Below, one piece after another: positions 1 to 9,862 of a DNA stretch of 20,161 bases. The notes under the pieces are model-generated. The model ran no database searches. It saw nothing but the letters and a program-made list of their open reading frames with translations, and was not told the DNA's origin. Every line of letters begins with the position of its first letter. Within the stretch, counting starts at the first letter, position 1. The position numbers were made by a program, and so were the translations under genes. The stretch is from Cymbomonas tetramitiformis (lineage: Eukaryota > Chlorophyta > Pyramimonadophyceae > Pyramimonadales > Pyramimonadaceae), in assembly GCA_001247695.2 (NCBI GenBank), contig LGRX02035012.1, positions 1 through 20,161 on the forward strand, in the 5' to 3' direction.

Positions 1-2
1 TG

Positions 3-1064
3 CTCCTGGAGGAATTGCAGCACGCTCCCTGGAGCCAGGGCGACCCGCCGATGCGACGGGAGCCGGGCGACCAGGAGCAGGTACACCCGCGGGATCAAGT
101 GACCACTCAGGACGAGTGGGACCTACTCTGGGAATTCGATGAGGCGCGGGGGTCGCCTCTAGACATGGGCGAGGAGGAGGCCATGATCTCGCCAGACAGG
201 GAGATGATGCAGGCGATAGAGGAGGCAGAATGCGCGGACCCAATAGACGGACTGTGCCGCTCGATGATGGGGATGGACCTGGGAGAGTCGGAACTCCAAA
301 ACCTGACGGACGTCCCACAACAAGCGATAGACGCCTACCAGGAGACAGCCCCAGCAAGAAGAAGAAAGAGGAACAGGGACCGGGAGGCCACGCACCGGGG
401 AAACGGAGACAGGGCCGCCACAAGCCACGCCGACGCTGCCGCGGTCGAGGCACACATGGGAAGAAGAGTGGAGGAGCCCCCGCGGGAAATTCTCCAAGAC
501 AAGTCGATACCAGGAATATCCAATCACTTCTGGAAGGTTACTCCACCGACATTCAGGTCCCTGATCCTAAGATGCCGGTTTGGGGTCCTCATGACGGCTG
601 CCAGAAAGCACCTCATATGGCCGGGCAAATACCCGGACCCGGACTGCGCCCTCCGCGGGAAAAGGGACACCCCGGCACACAGGTTGGCGGGATGCAAAGA
701 CGAGACCAGCATGAACATGGCCACAGTCAGGCACAACGAAGTGGCAAGGACCCTTTACGAAGCAATCAGGAAGGGTCGAACGGGTGCCAGTCCGATCTGG
801 ATCGCACACCACGCTGGACTCGACGGGACTAACAGATGCACGCGCCCGATACCAGACTTCATACTCAAAAGGGGTCAGTGCCGTAGGGACGGAAGGGACC
901 ACCCGGGGGCGAAGGACCCCCCAGACGACATACCACACTTCGTGGATATTGTCATGATCAAGGGTGCAGAGGACGTCAGGGACGCCCCCCCAGGCAGGCC
1001 GGAGAACACCCGCAAGGAGGATGTGGGGGAAATCCACCTCATAGAGGTGGCCTTCACGCGGTAA
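3..1064 (+). pseudogene. 3' end of a non-LTR (LINE) retrotransposon ORF2-like protein, cut by the window edge
   Basis: The frame is open from base 3 to the TAA at 1062-1064, so the protein enters from the left and only its C-terminal part is visible (about 353 codons). No reverse-transcriptase core (such as a YADD box) is present. The C-terminal half has the layout typical of the tail of LINE polymerases: a Cys/His cluster (PDCALRGKRDTPAHRLAGC), an RHNEVARTLYEAI helix, a 'PDFIL' strand and the closing IHLIEVAFTR strand, which in this family follow the RT domain (zf-RVT region). The cluster would be C-x2-C...H...C, but the second cysteine position reads Arg (CALR), so the finger looks damaged. 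The first 150 residues are charged and low-complexity, like a linker. The frame is otherwise intact and GC-rich, unlike the AT-rich flank. It is most likely an inactive copy. The LINE-tail call is by pattern recognition. Confidence 0.6.
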
Positions 1065-1763
1065 ATTTGAGTTGCTGGCGGCTTCTTTTCCCACTTTCTG
1101 ACCATTTTGCAGCATAACAGTTTTGGAAAATCGCCTGTCTGCATGCAGGGTGAAAGTCAGGGGGCAAAAAGGCGCAGAGCAATACCACTTCCAAGTGAAA
1201 ACTTCTTGAGCACGTGACTGTATCCGAGCCGGAGCTCAAGGGTCAGTCAGAGGTTAATCTGCTTCAATCTTGGGGCACAGGTCCGTTTTCGGCAATTTTG
1301 CAGTGTACAAAATTGCAATGTTCTAGATAAACAGTTGAACAAGGCTACAATTCAAGCAATTGCAATATCTTTATGGCAGGAAAGATTGACCAGTAATTTA
1401 ACAGGTTGAGCAACAGCTCCTCCAAATAGTTACTTCAAGTTAGAACAGCCTCCAAATGAGCAGAATTCAAGTCTTATACTTTCAAGGCGCGCAGTTCATA
1501 TCTCTAATCGATCTGTCCCATGTCGGCTGGCATATCATCATCTGCCACCTATACAAATCCTAATCAGAGAATCTGCATTTGGACAATCCTAATCAAGACA
1601 GTTGATTTCATTGTCCCTTGCTGGTCTTGGCCTTTTCCTACGAGGAGCCACGTCAAAAGCGAATTTTTTCTTGGACCTTGTGATAGATTGTGTAATCTTG
1701 TTCATCACAGGAATGTGGAATATTGTATCATAATTTTCTAAATAAATTTCATGAAGTACATTC
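1065..1763 (+). other. Non-coding stretch after the LINE ORF, probable 3' UTR then AT-rich DNA
   Basis: The first 250 bases after the stop are moderately GC-rich and probably belong to the LINE 3' untranslated region. From about 1300 the sequence becomes AT-rich. I see no poly(A) tail or simple-repeat tail that would mark the end of the LINE, so its 3' boundary is not defined. Two short direct repeats (CCTCCAAAT near 1421 and 1450) occur. Small open frames here have no recognisable content. Confidence 0.4.
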
Positions 1764-1836
1764 GCGACGTTGGTCGAGTTGGTACGGCGCTAGGCTATGA
1801 ACCTCGCACTCGTGGGTTCGATTCCCACTAAGGGTG
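1764..1836 (+). tRNA. tRNA-like sequence (tRNA relic or SINE head), not a convincing functional tRNA
   Basis: A Pol III box A matches at 1771-1782 (TGGTCGAGTTGG) and a box B at 1816-1824 (GTTCGATTC). A T-arm folds perfectly: stem GTGGG/CCCAC around loop TTCGATT. A D-arm folds as GTCG/CGGC. The anticodon arm is CTAGG/CCTCG with one mismatch and loop CTATGAA, giving a nominal ATG anticodon. The acceptor ends (GCGACGT and TAAGGGT) do not pair, so a mature tRNA is unlikely. This fits a tRNA pseudogene or the head of a tRNA-derived SINE. It lies about 200 bp upstream of the DUF7869-like gene. Confidence 0.4.
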
Positions 1837-2027
1837 TAGGTTGCGCAGATTTAAGGCGTGGCGGAGAGTGCTGACGAGCACGCGACGGCCGTCCCGCCTG
1901 CAGACGTGCAATGCTGGGGTTGTCTCCCAAGCGTCTTAGATCCAGCCAACCTATAAAAACCCTTATGCGTTTCCTTGGATAATTTGTTAATAATTTTTGA
2001 GTGACGGTGTCTTTTGTTTTGTAACAG
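1837..2027 (+). other. Probable upstream intron and unassigned 5' region of the DUF7869-like gene
   Basis: The stretch ends in a pyrimidine-rich tract and a good 3' splice site (CTTTTGTTTTGTAACAG at 2011-2027), directly before the conserved coding sequence. This implies at least one more 5' exon, which I cannot place. The GC-rich part (1855-1960) could carry it but shows no recognisable motif. Confidence 0.35.
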
Positions 2028-4340
2028 GTGTGCTTTAAGTTCTACTATATGGCTTACGGCATCAGCTACGGGTATCTTCACGACTTTCGGACACGCGTGC
2101 TCGAGGGCCGACACACGTTTGTTCATGGATTGACGTACGAGGAGGACAACCGCAAGATTTCCCTGAAACGCGAGTCGGTCGTCGCATGGCTCGAGAAATA
2201 CGCCGACGAATACGGACAACCCCAACCTGACAAACCCGAGAAGCACCTTTCGGATGGATTGACCATCGAAGAGCTGTGGGACGAGTACATCGAGGGATTG
2301 CGTGAGAATGAGGAGAGCAAAAAGCTCTCTCTCAGTTACTGGTACAAAATATTTGAAGAAGATTGCAGCAAGTGGCTCAAGATTCCATCGGTGAACCGAT
2401 TTTCTCACTGCGATGTTTGCGCGTCCTTCAAGTTATTGAAGGAAGGCTTAACCAAATCTCAAAAAGGTGAATATTCATGAATAGCTTTGTGATGTGTTTA
2501 TATGCTTATGCAATTTGTTCACTGACCCGAATTTGTGTATCATGCACAGCGCAATACAACGGGCCTCTCAACAAACATCTGGCAATCGCACGAGCGGAGC
2601 GCCAGAAGTTCTACAAACATGGTCGTAAAGCGAATATGACCAAGAGCATTGCCATGAACAAAACTTGGCATAAGTATGCCTCGGTGATCATCGATGGCAT
2701 GACGCAGTGGACCACCCGACTGCCACACTTTCGACGTATCCCAAAACATCTGGACTCTAAGGACTTCCTTGACGTGCACAACATGGGGAGCATGATCGAG
2801 AACGTGGGCCGCTTCATGGATTTCAACTACGCCAACTTCAAGGACGATGCGAACTTCCTTGTCAATGTTTTGCACCGGGATATCCTCCGCATTCAAGAGC
2901 ATCGACGCAACGGGGACGGGGAAAATTCATACCCGATACCGGAAGTATTGTATGTACAGCTTGACAATGTGAGCACCAACAAGAGCAAGTTGATGTTGGC
3001 ATACGCAGCTTGGCTAGTGCACACGGACGTCTTTCGCAAGGTGAAACTCAACTTTCTGTTGGTGGGACATACGCACGAGAACATTGACCAGATGTTTTCA
3101 CGCTTCTCCGTGCGAGCGTGCGTCTACGACGCAAGCAAGCTTGGACGCTCGACAAGATGATAGAGGTCGCACAAGAATGCTTTACGGATGGTGTAATATG
3201 CGAGCACACCGAGAAGATCTTCGACTTCAGCTCTTGGTTTGATGGTCACGTCTTCGATTGCCACAATATTTTGGCACAGCAGGCTTTCAAGTTCAAGAAG
3301 AACGAGCACGGCGAAGTGGGCATGCAGTACAAACAGTAATCCATTTCACCCAAATGGTTACCCGAGACTCCATTGCCAAAGCTTGTTTCTACACCCCCTG
3401 TCGCGGGGGCTGGATACATCAAGCCGATTCCTTTTACCGAAGAAGGCATCGAAAAGCTTGAGCATACCTTACAGGCGTTGAAGGACATTTTGGGCACAAA
3501 GCTCACGGAGGTGCACGAAAAGTTTTGGCGCGAGGATGTCATCGAGAAACAACGCCACCTAACTGCTGGTGGAGAATGTCAAGCGCCCGCGATACCCTTC
3601 CAACATCCCGAGAAAATCGCCATCGAGCGCAATGCCACCTTGGTTCGACTGATAGAGGCGCCCGCGTTGGCGATAGAAGCTGCCGGGGCTGCCGCCGTCC
3701 CCGCTATACCGGTGCGCATCCAACGCCGAATTGATCGAGCGCCGATAGAAGTGTACAACGGTAAACGGAAACACCAAGGTCGAGCCCAAAAGCGAGCAGA
3801 GCAGTACGTGGACAACGCCCAGTGGGAGGTCACCTACGGCCAGATGACAGTCGGCAGCTTTGCAGTGGCTCTCGCGGTGGAATCAGAAAACGACAAGTTC
3901 GCTTTCCGCGTACAACTGAAGCGAAGCGAATGGTCGGATCCGTTGTACTTGGTGAAGGTGGAGGCGCGCTATCCGTCAACTCAACAGCTGCTATATCGCT
4001 ATTTCCAACCCAAAAGCACACCGACACCAAGAAGAAGCACCTCGGCAAGCAGCTTGCGAGTCACCCAGGAGCTTTCGCAGCGCCACCGGGGCACCGACCG
4101 TCTACCGAGACTTTCGATAAGAATGAAATAGTGCTGGCATGGAATGTGGATGCGAATGACCCCGCACGGAGTATACCGAACGAGCAATACGCGCAGATAG
4201 TCGTCGCTTTGCTTGCACAACAATCCAAACGCACGCGCAAGGACCTAGGTGACTTGAATGAATCGGATGATTCCGATGAAGACGAAGCTTTTGATAATTG
4301 CGTAGCGGTAGCGGTAGCACCTGAAGTGGACGCGTAAAGT
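2028..4340 (+). pseudogene. Decayed DUF7869-type, transposase-like gene with one intron, one stop and two frameshifts
   Basis: Exon 2028-2466 and exon 2550 onward join in phase 1 across an 83-bp GT-AG intron. The product resembles proteins with the DUF7869 domain, an RNase H-like fold often found in mobile DNA. Visible landmarks in order are an N-terminal Cys pair (CDVC) before the intron, a 'VIIDGM' strand (Asp codon at 2693), a 'VQLDN' strand (Asp codon at 2963), and 'VGHTHENIDQMFSRFS' (Glu codon at 3077, Asp at 3086). These three acidic positions could form a DDE/D-like centre; that is inference. The gene is broken in three places: an 8-base insertion-like shift at about 3111-3118, an in-frame TAA at 3337-3339, and a further shift between about 4000 and 4030. 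An acidic tail (DLNESDDSDEDEAF) ends at 4337. The length, about 740 codons without the missing 5' part, is reasonable for the family. I found no terminal inverted repeats. Confidence 0.65.
2467..2549 (+). other. Intron (GT-AG, 83 bp) in the DUF7869-like gene
   Basis: The donor is AAAAAG|GTGAAT and the acceptor ATGCACAG|CG. Splicing joins ...KSQK to AQYNGPLNKHL... in phase 1 and keeps the frame on both sides. Reading through instead hits a TGA at 2478-2480. Confidence 0.65.
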
Positions 4341-4864
4341 AAGACGGAAAAAAACATGTAAATAATATGTGTATAACGTGTATATAGATTCCGAGTCAAA
4401 AGTTCTTTGTGTTTTCACTCCTCCTAGATTTCGAAAAAGTGCATTTGACCTCAATTTTGTACCATAAAAACCATCAAATCTAATGCACAACCTGCACTTG
4501 CATGTTCTTGACTGATAAAATGCGGCTTTTTAATCCTATCATGAGGTAAATAAGGCAATATCATTTTCACATGAGAATATCATTTTCATCGAATAGTGTG
4601 TTAAACCCCTTCTGCGGTAACCGGGAAAATCTCGGGCCAAAGTTTGGTATACATAATTCCATTGCTTAGAGATGAATATACTAAAGATATGATATGATGT
4701 TGTATATTGATATTTTTTTGTTGCTCATTTCCTCAATATGATATGATATTATTTCATATCAAACCTTGAACATGTTAGTCTGCTAAACCTCCAGGGCGGC
4801 TTTAGCAGGGCCGTGTTATATTTATATCATTCATGATTTACGTTTCTTAATTTATGTTTTGTGC
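4341..4864. other. AT-rich non-coding spacer
   Basis: No gene is seen. It holds a short direct repeat (AATATCATTTTCA near 4557 and 4579) and ATATGATATGAT runs near 4687 and 4737. It may include the 3' UTR of the preceding broken gene or the promoter of the next one. Confidence 0.4.
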
Positions 4865-5995
4865 ATGGTGACATACAGGGTTATGAGTTCTTCCGAAGGA
4901 AATGCGGATTCGGATGTCGAGACTTCCTTTGCCCGGCGGCTTTGTGATAATGACACGTACAGGGCTCCAGTCCTTGCAGATATGAATTCGCCAACATGGG
5001 GTGCATATTGTTTGGGATGGTGGAGCATCAGCATCATCCCAAAAAATCGCAAGTACCCACTCCTCAAGACTCCAAGGCCCAATGACAGTCTTGTCGGCGA
5101 GTCGATGCTTGTGATTCATGACATGTTCCGCAAAGGGGACCCGGCAGAGGACGGGGGTTTCGAACCTTTTGCACTCGTGGTCGCCGATCAAGAGGCTCTA
5201 GGATGCTGTCCGTTCGTGGACTTCGCTCAAACTCTGCCGAAGACAAACGTAGAGCCCCTGAAAGGAAAAAATGGTCAGCATTTTCTCTCATTCTTCCCTT
5301 CGTTTTCCTTCTCCTTCTAATTCAGGCCTTATTTATCTTCTGCGTATCTTTTCTAATTCAGCCTTTCGAATTCATTCGTTCTTTTCAGTACCTAATCACC
5401 TCTCTGCGGGAGTCATCATCGACAAAGTATTGTCATTTGGTCACCCTGAAATCCCTGAACCTGACGCTGGCACCGAGATGACCGATGTTGAACGATGGTT
5501 CAAGACGTATATCGATATCGCCCCGGAGGACAGAGCAGAGCATCCTCGCTTCTTAGGCATTATGCTGGCAATGGATAAATTCATTTGCCCTGGCGCGCAA
5601 CCCATAAAAAAGAGACCCAGGGGTGTAGTGCCCGATATGTACATTGCTGCCTCTGACTGCTTTACTTTATCGCCTTTCATCCCGAACCGGGAATTCCGCC
5701 GTGAAGAAATCTTCAGAGCTATATCGATACAAAGTACATGATTATCACGCAAGACAACGAGCGACTCGACACGCTTCAGCGGAATATTTATGAAGCAGAA
5801 TTCTTGAAAGAAGAATATTTCCCAAAGATGCTCAAGTACTTCACTGAACTTGTGGATACATTGCATGCTATTCACACCGAGCAGTACGAGGATTATTCTC
5901 GAGTCCACTCAAAGAAATACACCACCAAAAACAATAATCTCCATATCGTTGAAGCGGAGGCGAGCTCGAGGGCGAATTTGTTTACACTTTATTAG
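4865..5995 (+). CDS. Unrecognised protein, probably spliced, with one frame break
   Basis: I do not recognise the product. The first exon starts at ATG 4865 or 4883 and runs to 5273, encoding an acidic start (SSSEGNADSDVE) and a compact body (PTWGAYCLGWWSISIIP, then ALVVADQEALGCCPF). A likely 115-bp intron (5274-5388, GTCAGC...CTTTTCAG, pyrimidine-rich) joins in phase 1 to a second exon (VPNHLSAGVIIDKVLSF..., through DVERWFKTYIDIAPEDRAEHP). Near 5712-5735 the coding frame moves from that of 'REEIFR' to that of 'YIDTKYMIITQDNERLDTLQRN', which continues to the TAG at 5993. The last part is charged and helical (LKEEYFPKMLKYFTELVDTLHAIHTEQYEDY). The break may be a mutation, a sequencing error or a missed intron. 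It could be a host gene or a second protein of the neighbouring DUF7869-type element. The donor is not a strong consensus, so the splicing is tentative. Confidence 0.4.
5274..5388 (+). other. Proposed intron in the unrecognised gene
   Basis: It is bounded by ATG|GTCAGC and TTCTTTTCAG|TA and is rich in T and C throughout. Both flanks are phase 1, giving a Val codon at the joint. Two other CTAATTCAG acceptors lie inside it (ending near 5329 and 5362), so the exact acceptor is uncertain. Confidence 0.4.
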
Positions 5996-6184
5996 TGATG
6001 GTGGATTTAACGTTGTACAGATTTCAACGTTACTTGTGGATGCAGTGATTTTATCAAAAGCAATCCATCAGAAATCACCAGATCAGAATATAAAATGGAT
6101 ATGTGTGCAATCCTATCCACCTTCTTCCCCTCTTGAGGAAGTGTGAACATATAGGCAGTCAGTTGCTTATATATTTCATAGCGT

Positions 6185-6212
6185 ATAGCTTACAGCTTAT
6201 AGCTTATAGCTT
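6185..6212 (+). repeat. Short tandem repeat, 7-bp unit TAGCTTA, four copies
   Basis: Four consecutive 7-mers read TAGCTTA, CAGCTTA, TAGCTTA and TAGCTTG. It lies inside the possible LTR remnant. Confidence 0.6.
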
Positions 6213-6246
6213 GCAATCCTTATAGGAAGCAGCTTATACAGTTTTA

Positions 6247-6280
6247 GGGTTGTTGCCCAACAGTTCTTGGGTTGTTGCCC
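6247..6280 (+). repeat. Direct repeat of GGGTTGTTGCCC
   Basis: Two identical 12-mers (6247-6258 and 6269-6280) begin 22 bp apart. Each can form a tiny GGG/CCC hairpin. Confidence 0.6.
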
Positions 6281-6408
6281 GAAATATTATCATGTTTGTG
6301 TTGACTACAACATGATATATTTATGCCAAACACGAAGTTTATCGAATATTTAGTGACATTTTAGGGCATGTCAGGTTACAGTGGCCCATATTCCCAATAA
6401 TGTGATTA

Positions 6409-6755
6409 GGGTGTTACATGGTATCAGTAACCCTAAAATAGGTAAAAATAAAGCAGTATAAATATTTTGCAACCGTTTTTGAGCAAAACTGCATTTAATA
6501 CCATACTGAATGTTACGTGGTTTTCAGGAGGTATGTTACACCCCTGACACACACATTCAATTTTTAGGGTGTTACAGGATGTTACACATGCTGCATAAAT
6601 CAGGGATTGTTATTTGATAGCTAAATATTCATTTCAGCAAAAAAATCAATCCGAAAATTTCAAAACATATTACACGTACAGCATTTTGACCGATTTAGTG
6701 TAACAGCCAATATGTAACCCCCACATATTCCACATCTATTATCTAGGGTGTTACA
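6409..6755 (+). repeat. Cluster of GGGTGTTACA motifs
   Basis: The exact 10-mer GGGTGTTACA occurs at 6409-6418, 6567-6576 and 6746-6755. Further TGTTACA copies lie at 6534-6540 and 6580-6586, and the reverse complement TGTAACA at 6699-6705. The spacing of the 10-mers is 158 and 179 bp. Sequences between them are not obviously repeats of each other. Such ends are typical of plant LTR termini, so nested or truncated LTR remnants are one explanation. Confidence 0.5.
6419..6427 (+). promoter_or_regulatory. Candidate retrotransposon primer-binding site (initiator-Met tRNA type)
   Basis: TGGTATCAG matches the first nine bases of the common plant LTR-element primer site TGGTATCAGAGC and abuts a TGTTACA end. 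The match stops after nine bases (TAACCC follows). Confidence 0.3.
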
Positions 6756-6889
6756 CGAGATATGACATGTGTCATTATGATTTTCTCATACCTCAATAGG
6801 TATAAAATCATATTATCAAATAAAATAGGGTCCGATTTTCCATTTTCAAATCTATCGCAAACGGATTTTACCCATTTTGGCCGTTTTTG

Positions 6890-6930
6890 GCTATATATAT
6901 ATATATATACATATCTCTGTGTGTGTGTGG
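6890..6930. repeat. Microsatellites (TA)n then (TG)n
   Basis: A run of TA dinucleotides (about 6892-6909) is followed by GTGTGTGTGTG (about 6918-6929). Confidence 0.7.
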
Positions 6931-8550
6931 AATGCAAAGTACAGAAGCACTGCAAATCACTTTACCTTTGCACATGACAAATTTCATGGCATAAAAGTGA
7001 ATTATGCTGTATATCAACATCTGAGGTTGATCACATTTCTGGGTTTTACTGATTTAAACCCATGGCAGTAAATGTACTTTCTGATGATATATAGAGTTAT
7101 CAACTTAAGCGGATTATCCACTTTAGTGATATTTATCAATCTATGATATGTTTTGAGCATAGGTCTGTGCTCTAAGATTTATCAAAATGATATCTCTTAT
7201 TTTAAACATATCAGGACATTGCTTGATATAATCAAAGCAGTTTGACACAACACATTTGTATGTGTGTGCTTGTCCTCAACAACTTCTATCAGATGTCAAT
7301 ATAGTTACTGCTCTGAAAGAGTTACATGCATTTTGAACTGATCAAATCTGTATCAATTGTCATTATGCAATGTACTTGTTGTTGTTGCTCCAGCGATGAT
7401 ATGTGGAATGACGAATGGACTGCGCCCAACAGTTGCCAGCTGTTGCATGGGCACAGTATATTGCCTTCGGGTCTGGAGATAACTCCATCCAGCCCTTCAG
7501 CATGTTGGATTATCTGTTCCCATATCTATCGCCATCACTGACACTTCACACGCACATGTGTTTGTGAAGTGTTATCTACATTATCATATTCATGATAGAT
7601 ATTAAAGTTGGTCAATTCACTACGAATCGGTGAATATCAATACATACAGTAATGCAGTGTGTGTGCATGTATAGTACTTATTGATTAGTACTTTTTGCCA
7701 GTGTGTGTGTGTGCTCACTTTTACACACTTACAGGAAGATAAGTTCTGGACATTACAATATTTCCAGACAGTTTATCATGCAGGATAATCAGTATACCAT
7801 GCACTGAATAGATCTAGCATGATATATTAGTTTAGAGGTTATTGTAATTCCAAGATAATCTCATTTACAAAAATGAGTTGCTGGTCTATTTCACATATAG
7901 TTCCGGTGAGCAATCCTTTCAGTGATCCACAGTAGAACGATATGTGGTCCGAGGAGTATCTGGACTCCACCGGGACATAACGAGCTAATTACTGTGTTAA
8001 GATCTCTGAACAGGCACCTTTCACTATATGGGTTCGAATATAGTTAGCATGCACAGCAAATATGCTTTTGTGCATGTCTAATGTTTGTGATATGATGCCA
8101 TCTATTCCAGCTGCTACCGTGATCAAGCTGGATCATATATAACATCTGTTATGATGATGCATGCACAACTTACAGTGTGGCAGTCATTCAGTATAGAATG
8201 TGTATATACTCAGATGCTGCATGTAATGTGTGCTGCATGTTAGTGTGTGTTCAATTAAACATCTTGCACACTATATTGAGATAAGCATGAAATGCTGACA
8301 ACTTGAATATTTATGCAGTCATCAATATGTGGTGTGTGCTGCAGTATAATATCAGATGTCAATAATGCATGCATCCAAAATATGCCTGCGAGTATTAGTT
8401 GTTTTGCAGAGTATTTTGATGTGAGTATGTATTGATCTTAGCAACATCTTAACATCATCATCATCGCAAATTGAAATCTTTTGTAGCACGCTGCAAGTAA
8501 CTTATGCAATAGGGCGCGCTGCTGATGAAAAGCATGTATCGTCGTCGCCA
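6931..8550. other. AT-rich non-coding region, no gene seen
   Basis: Stops are frequent in all frames and no coding pattern is seen. TG-rich patches occur (near 7258, 7549, 7658 and a (TG)n run near 7700). TGCATG and GATATG words are frequent. I see no RNA gene, LTR or inverted-repeat structure worth naming. Confidence 0.5.
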
Positions 8551-9190
8551 TTTATCAGCACATGATACGAGCGCTGACATGTGTACGGATCAAAATTCCG
8601 TCGATGATTACTATGCTATATATCATTCTGAACAATTTTTGAATGTGATTCATACAAGCGCGTGCATGTAATTGACATGCATGCTGTAAGCTGCGATCCA
8701 CTTCTGCGAAAACATGCGACCATCGCGCATGCTGCCAACTGCAAATTAGTCTATCGCGCGTCAACATGTATGAAGCCGTACAAAAAGCAATTTGGTGCAA
8801 TCACGAAAATTGTAATGCTGCGCTGATGACCTTCCGCGCAGATAACGATTCCGCTGGTGATTTATGCTTCCGCGTCGCATCTGCGAACATATGTACATCT
8901 GCGAACCATTTATGTGAGTACATCTTATTGCTGCGCGGATGTATGCCATATGCACACCTTATCGTGTAGTATATGCGATCAGCTGTTTCCTGCGAGTGCG
9001 CTTCTGCGAACGCTACAATTTTCTCGCACGCTATCTTCGCTATTACAGCGGATATATCAAATATTCGATTTATGCGAGTGCGTCGCCTTATGTGATTAAG
9101 CTCCGCAACCTGTCAACACAAATTAATGATATCTACACGCTGCACACAATTGAGTTCTCGTGCTGTTCGTGCCTGGACGAGCTAAATTAG
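8551..9190. other. Region of mixed composition with recurrent TCTGCGAA words, no gene recognised
   Basis: CG-containing words become more frequent here than in the flanks. TCTGCGAA occurs near 8703, 8879, 8897 and 9002. Small open frames exist on both strands (for example 8939-9190 plus) but none has a recognisable motif. It may be a decayed coding or repeat sequence. Confidence 0.3.
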
Positions 9191-9674
9191 AATACCATTC
9201 TGTTAGGGCTAGATAAGTAAGCCCTCAATATATCATACAAAATACAAGTATGCGCTGTGTTGTAGAACGGCAAACACAGGCGTCAGATAATAGCGGGATG
9301 AGATGCTGTGTGAAGATACTGCTGAAGCCCAACGCTTCGCTCATCTATACCATACGTCTCCCATCGCATAGATGGTACCGCCATTGGGTTGTGAACCCGA
9401 GACGTTGGTTGAACGACCAGTATTGTGGTAACGAATAGTTCGTTCATACTGCGCATGCGTGTTCCGCACATGCTTAAAGCCAAGATGGTTCTTGTTTGTT
9501 ACTTCAAGATGTATCTTGCTTTGCCATCTTCGAGTTCGACGTACGAACTCTCGATGACAGGGTCATTCAAGTCTTTCCTTGAATAATGACAGATGCTGTG
9601 ACTTATCATCTGGCGACATGTACAATCATAGTCGACCGTACTGACGAATGTCATAATAATATATGACACGACTC
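9191..9674. other. Non-coding stretch with a small hairpin
   Basis: GGGCT-AGATAAGTA-AGCCC near 9205-9223 can form a 5-bp stem. Short palindromes (GCGCATGCG near 9451, ACGAATAGTTCGT near 9430) also occur. No gene is recognised. Confidence 0.35.
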
Positions 9675-9828
9675 GACATGACATGACATGACATGGTATG
9701 ACATGTCTGACAGGTATGACACGTATGACATGTATGACACATATGTCATCGGTCATGATCCTGTATGGAAATGACATGTCTGACAGGTATGACACGTATG
9801 ACACATATGTCATCGGTCATGACCCTGA
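9675..9828 (+). repeat. TATGACA-rich tandem repeat
   Basis: It starts with about four ACATG pentamers (9675-9695). Then come two longer units (about 9698-9770 and 9771-9828) that share ATGACATGTCTGACAGG and ATGTCATCGGTCATGA; the second lacks 9 internal bases. Many TGACA/TGTCA half-sites face each other. It ends about 30 bp before element A. Confidence 0.65.
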
Positions 9829-9862
9829 CACCCATATTAGTTAAAGATGACAAACCAGTGAT
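9759..9862 (+). pseudogene. Left part of a short ORF split by element A
   Basis: The frame is open from 9759 and reads through the second repeat unit into ...ILVKDDKPV, where element A begins. Its right part resumes at 13627. The upstream portion is repeat-derived (MTCLTGMTRMTHM), so only the last 10 or so codons look non-repetitive. The protein family is unknown. Confidence 0.3.
9858..9862 (+). repeat. Target-site duplication of element A, left copy (GTGAT)
   Basis: GTGAT directly precedes the LTR and recurs directly after the other LTR at 13622-13626. Confidence 0.85.

Larger units (their letters stand above)
6141..6418 (+). repeat. Possible LTR remnant ending in GGGTGTTACA next to a primer-binding-site match
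   Basis: The right end (6409-6418, GGGTGTTACA) is directly followed by TGGTATCAG, the plant-type initiator-Met tRNA primer site. This is the order expected at the right end of a 5' LTR. A left end at TGTGAACA (6141) is a guess based on the imperfect inverted match to TGTTACA. A TATATA box lies near 6168. No second LTR and no gag or pol sequence follows, so if real this is a relic. Confidence 0.3.

Noticed and set aside
230..832. Second plus-strand frame over the LINE tail
   Set aside because: Overlaps the LINE frame out of phase; compositional shadow.
1851..2408. Minus-strand open frame of 185 codons
   Set aside because: It overlaps the conserved DUF7869-like exon and its intron boundary on the other strand; no motif is seen.
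8030..8045. GGGTTCGAATA as a tRNA box B
   Set aside because: No matching box A upstream and no T-arm pairing.
9361..9420. tRNA-like GGGTTGTGAACCC hairpin
   Set aside because: Box B does not match on either strand and no other arms fold.
9499..9813. Minus-strand open frame across the TATGACA repeat
   Set aside because: The peptide simply mirrors the tandem repeat (VIHVIRVIPVRHVI), so the open frame is a product of the repeat.
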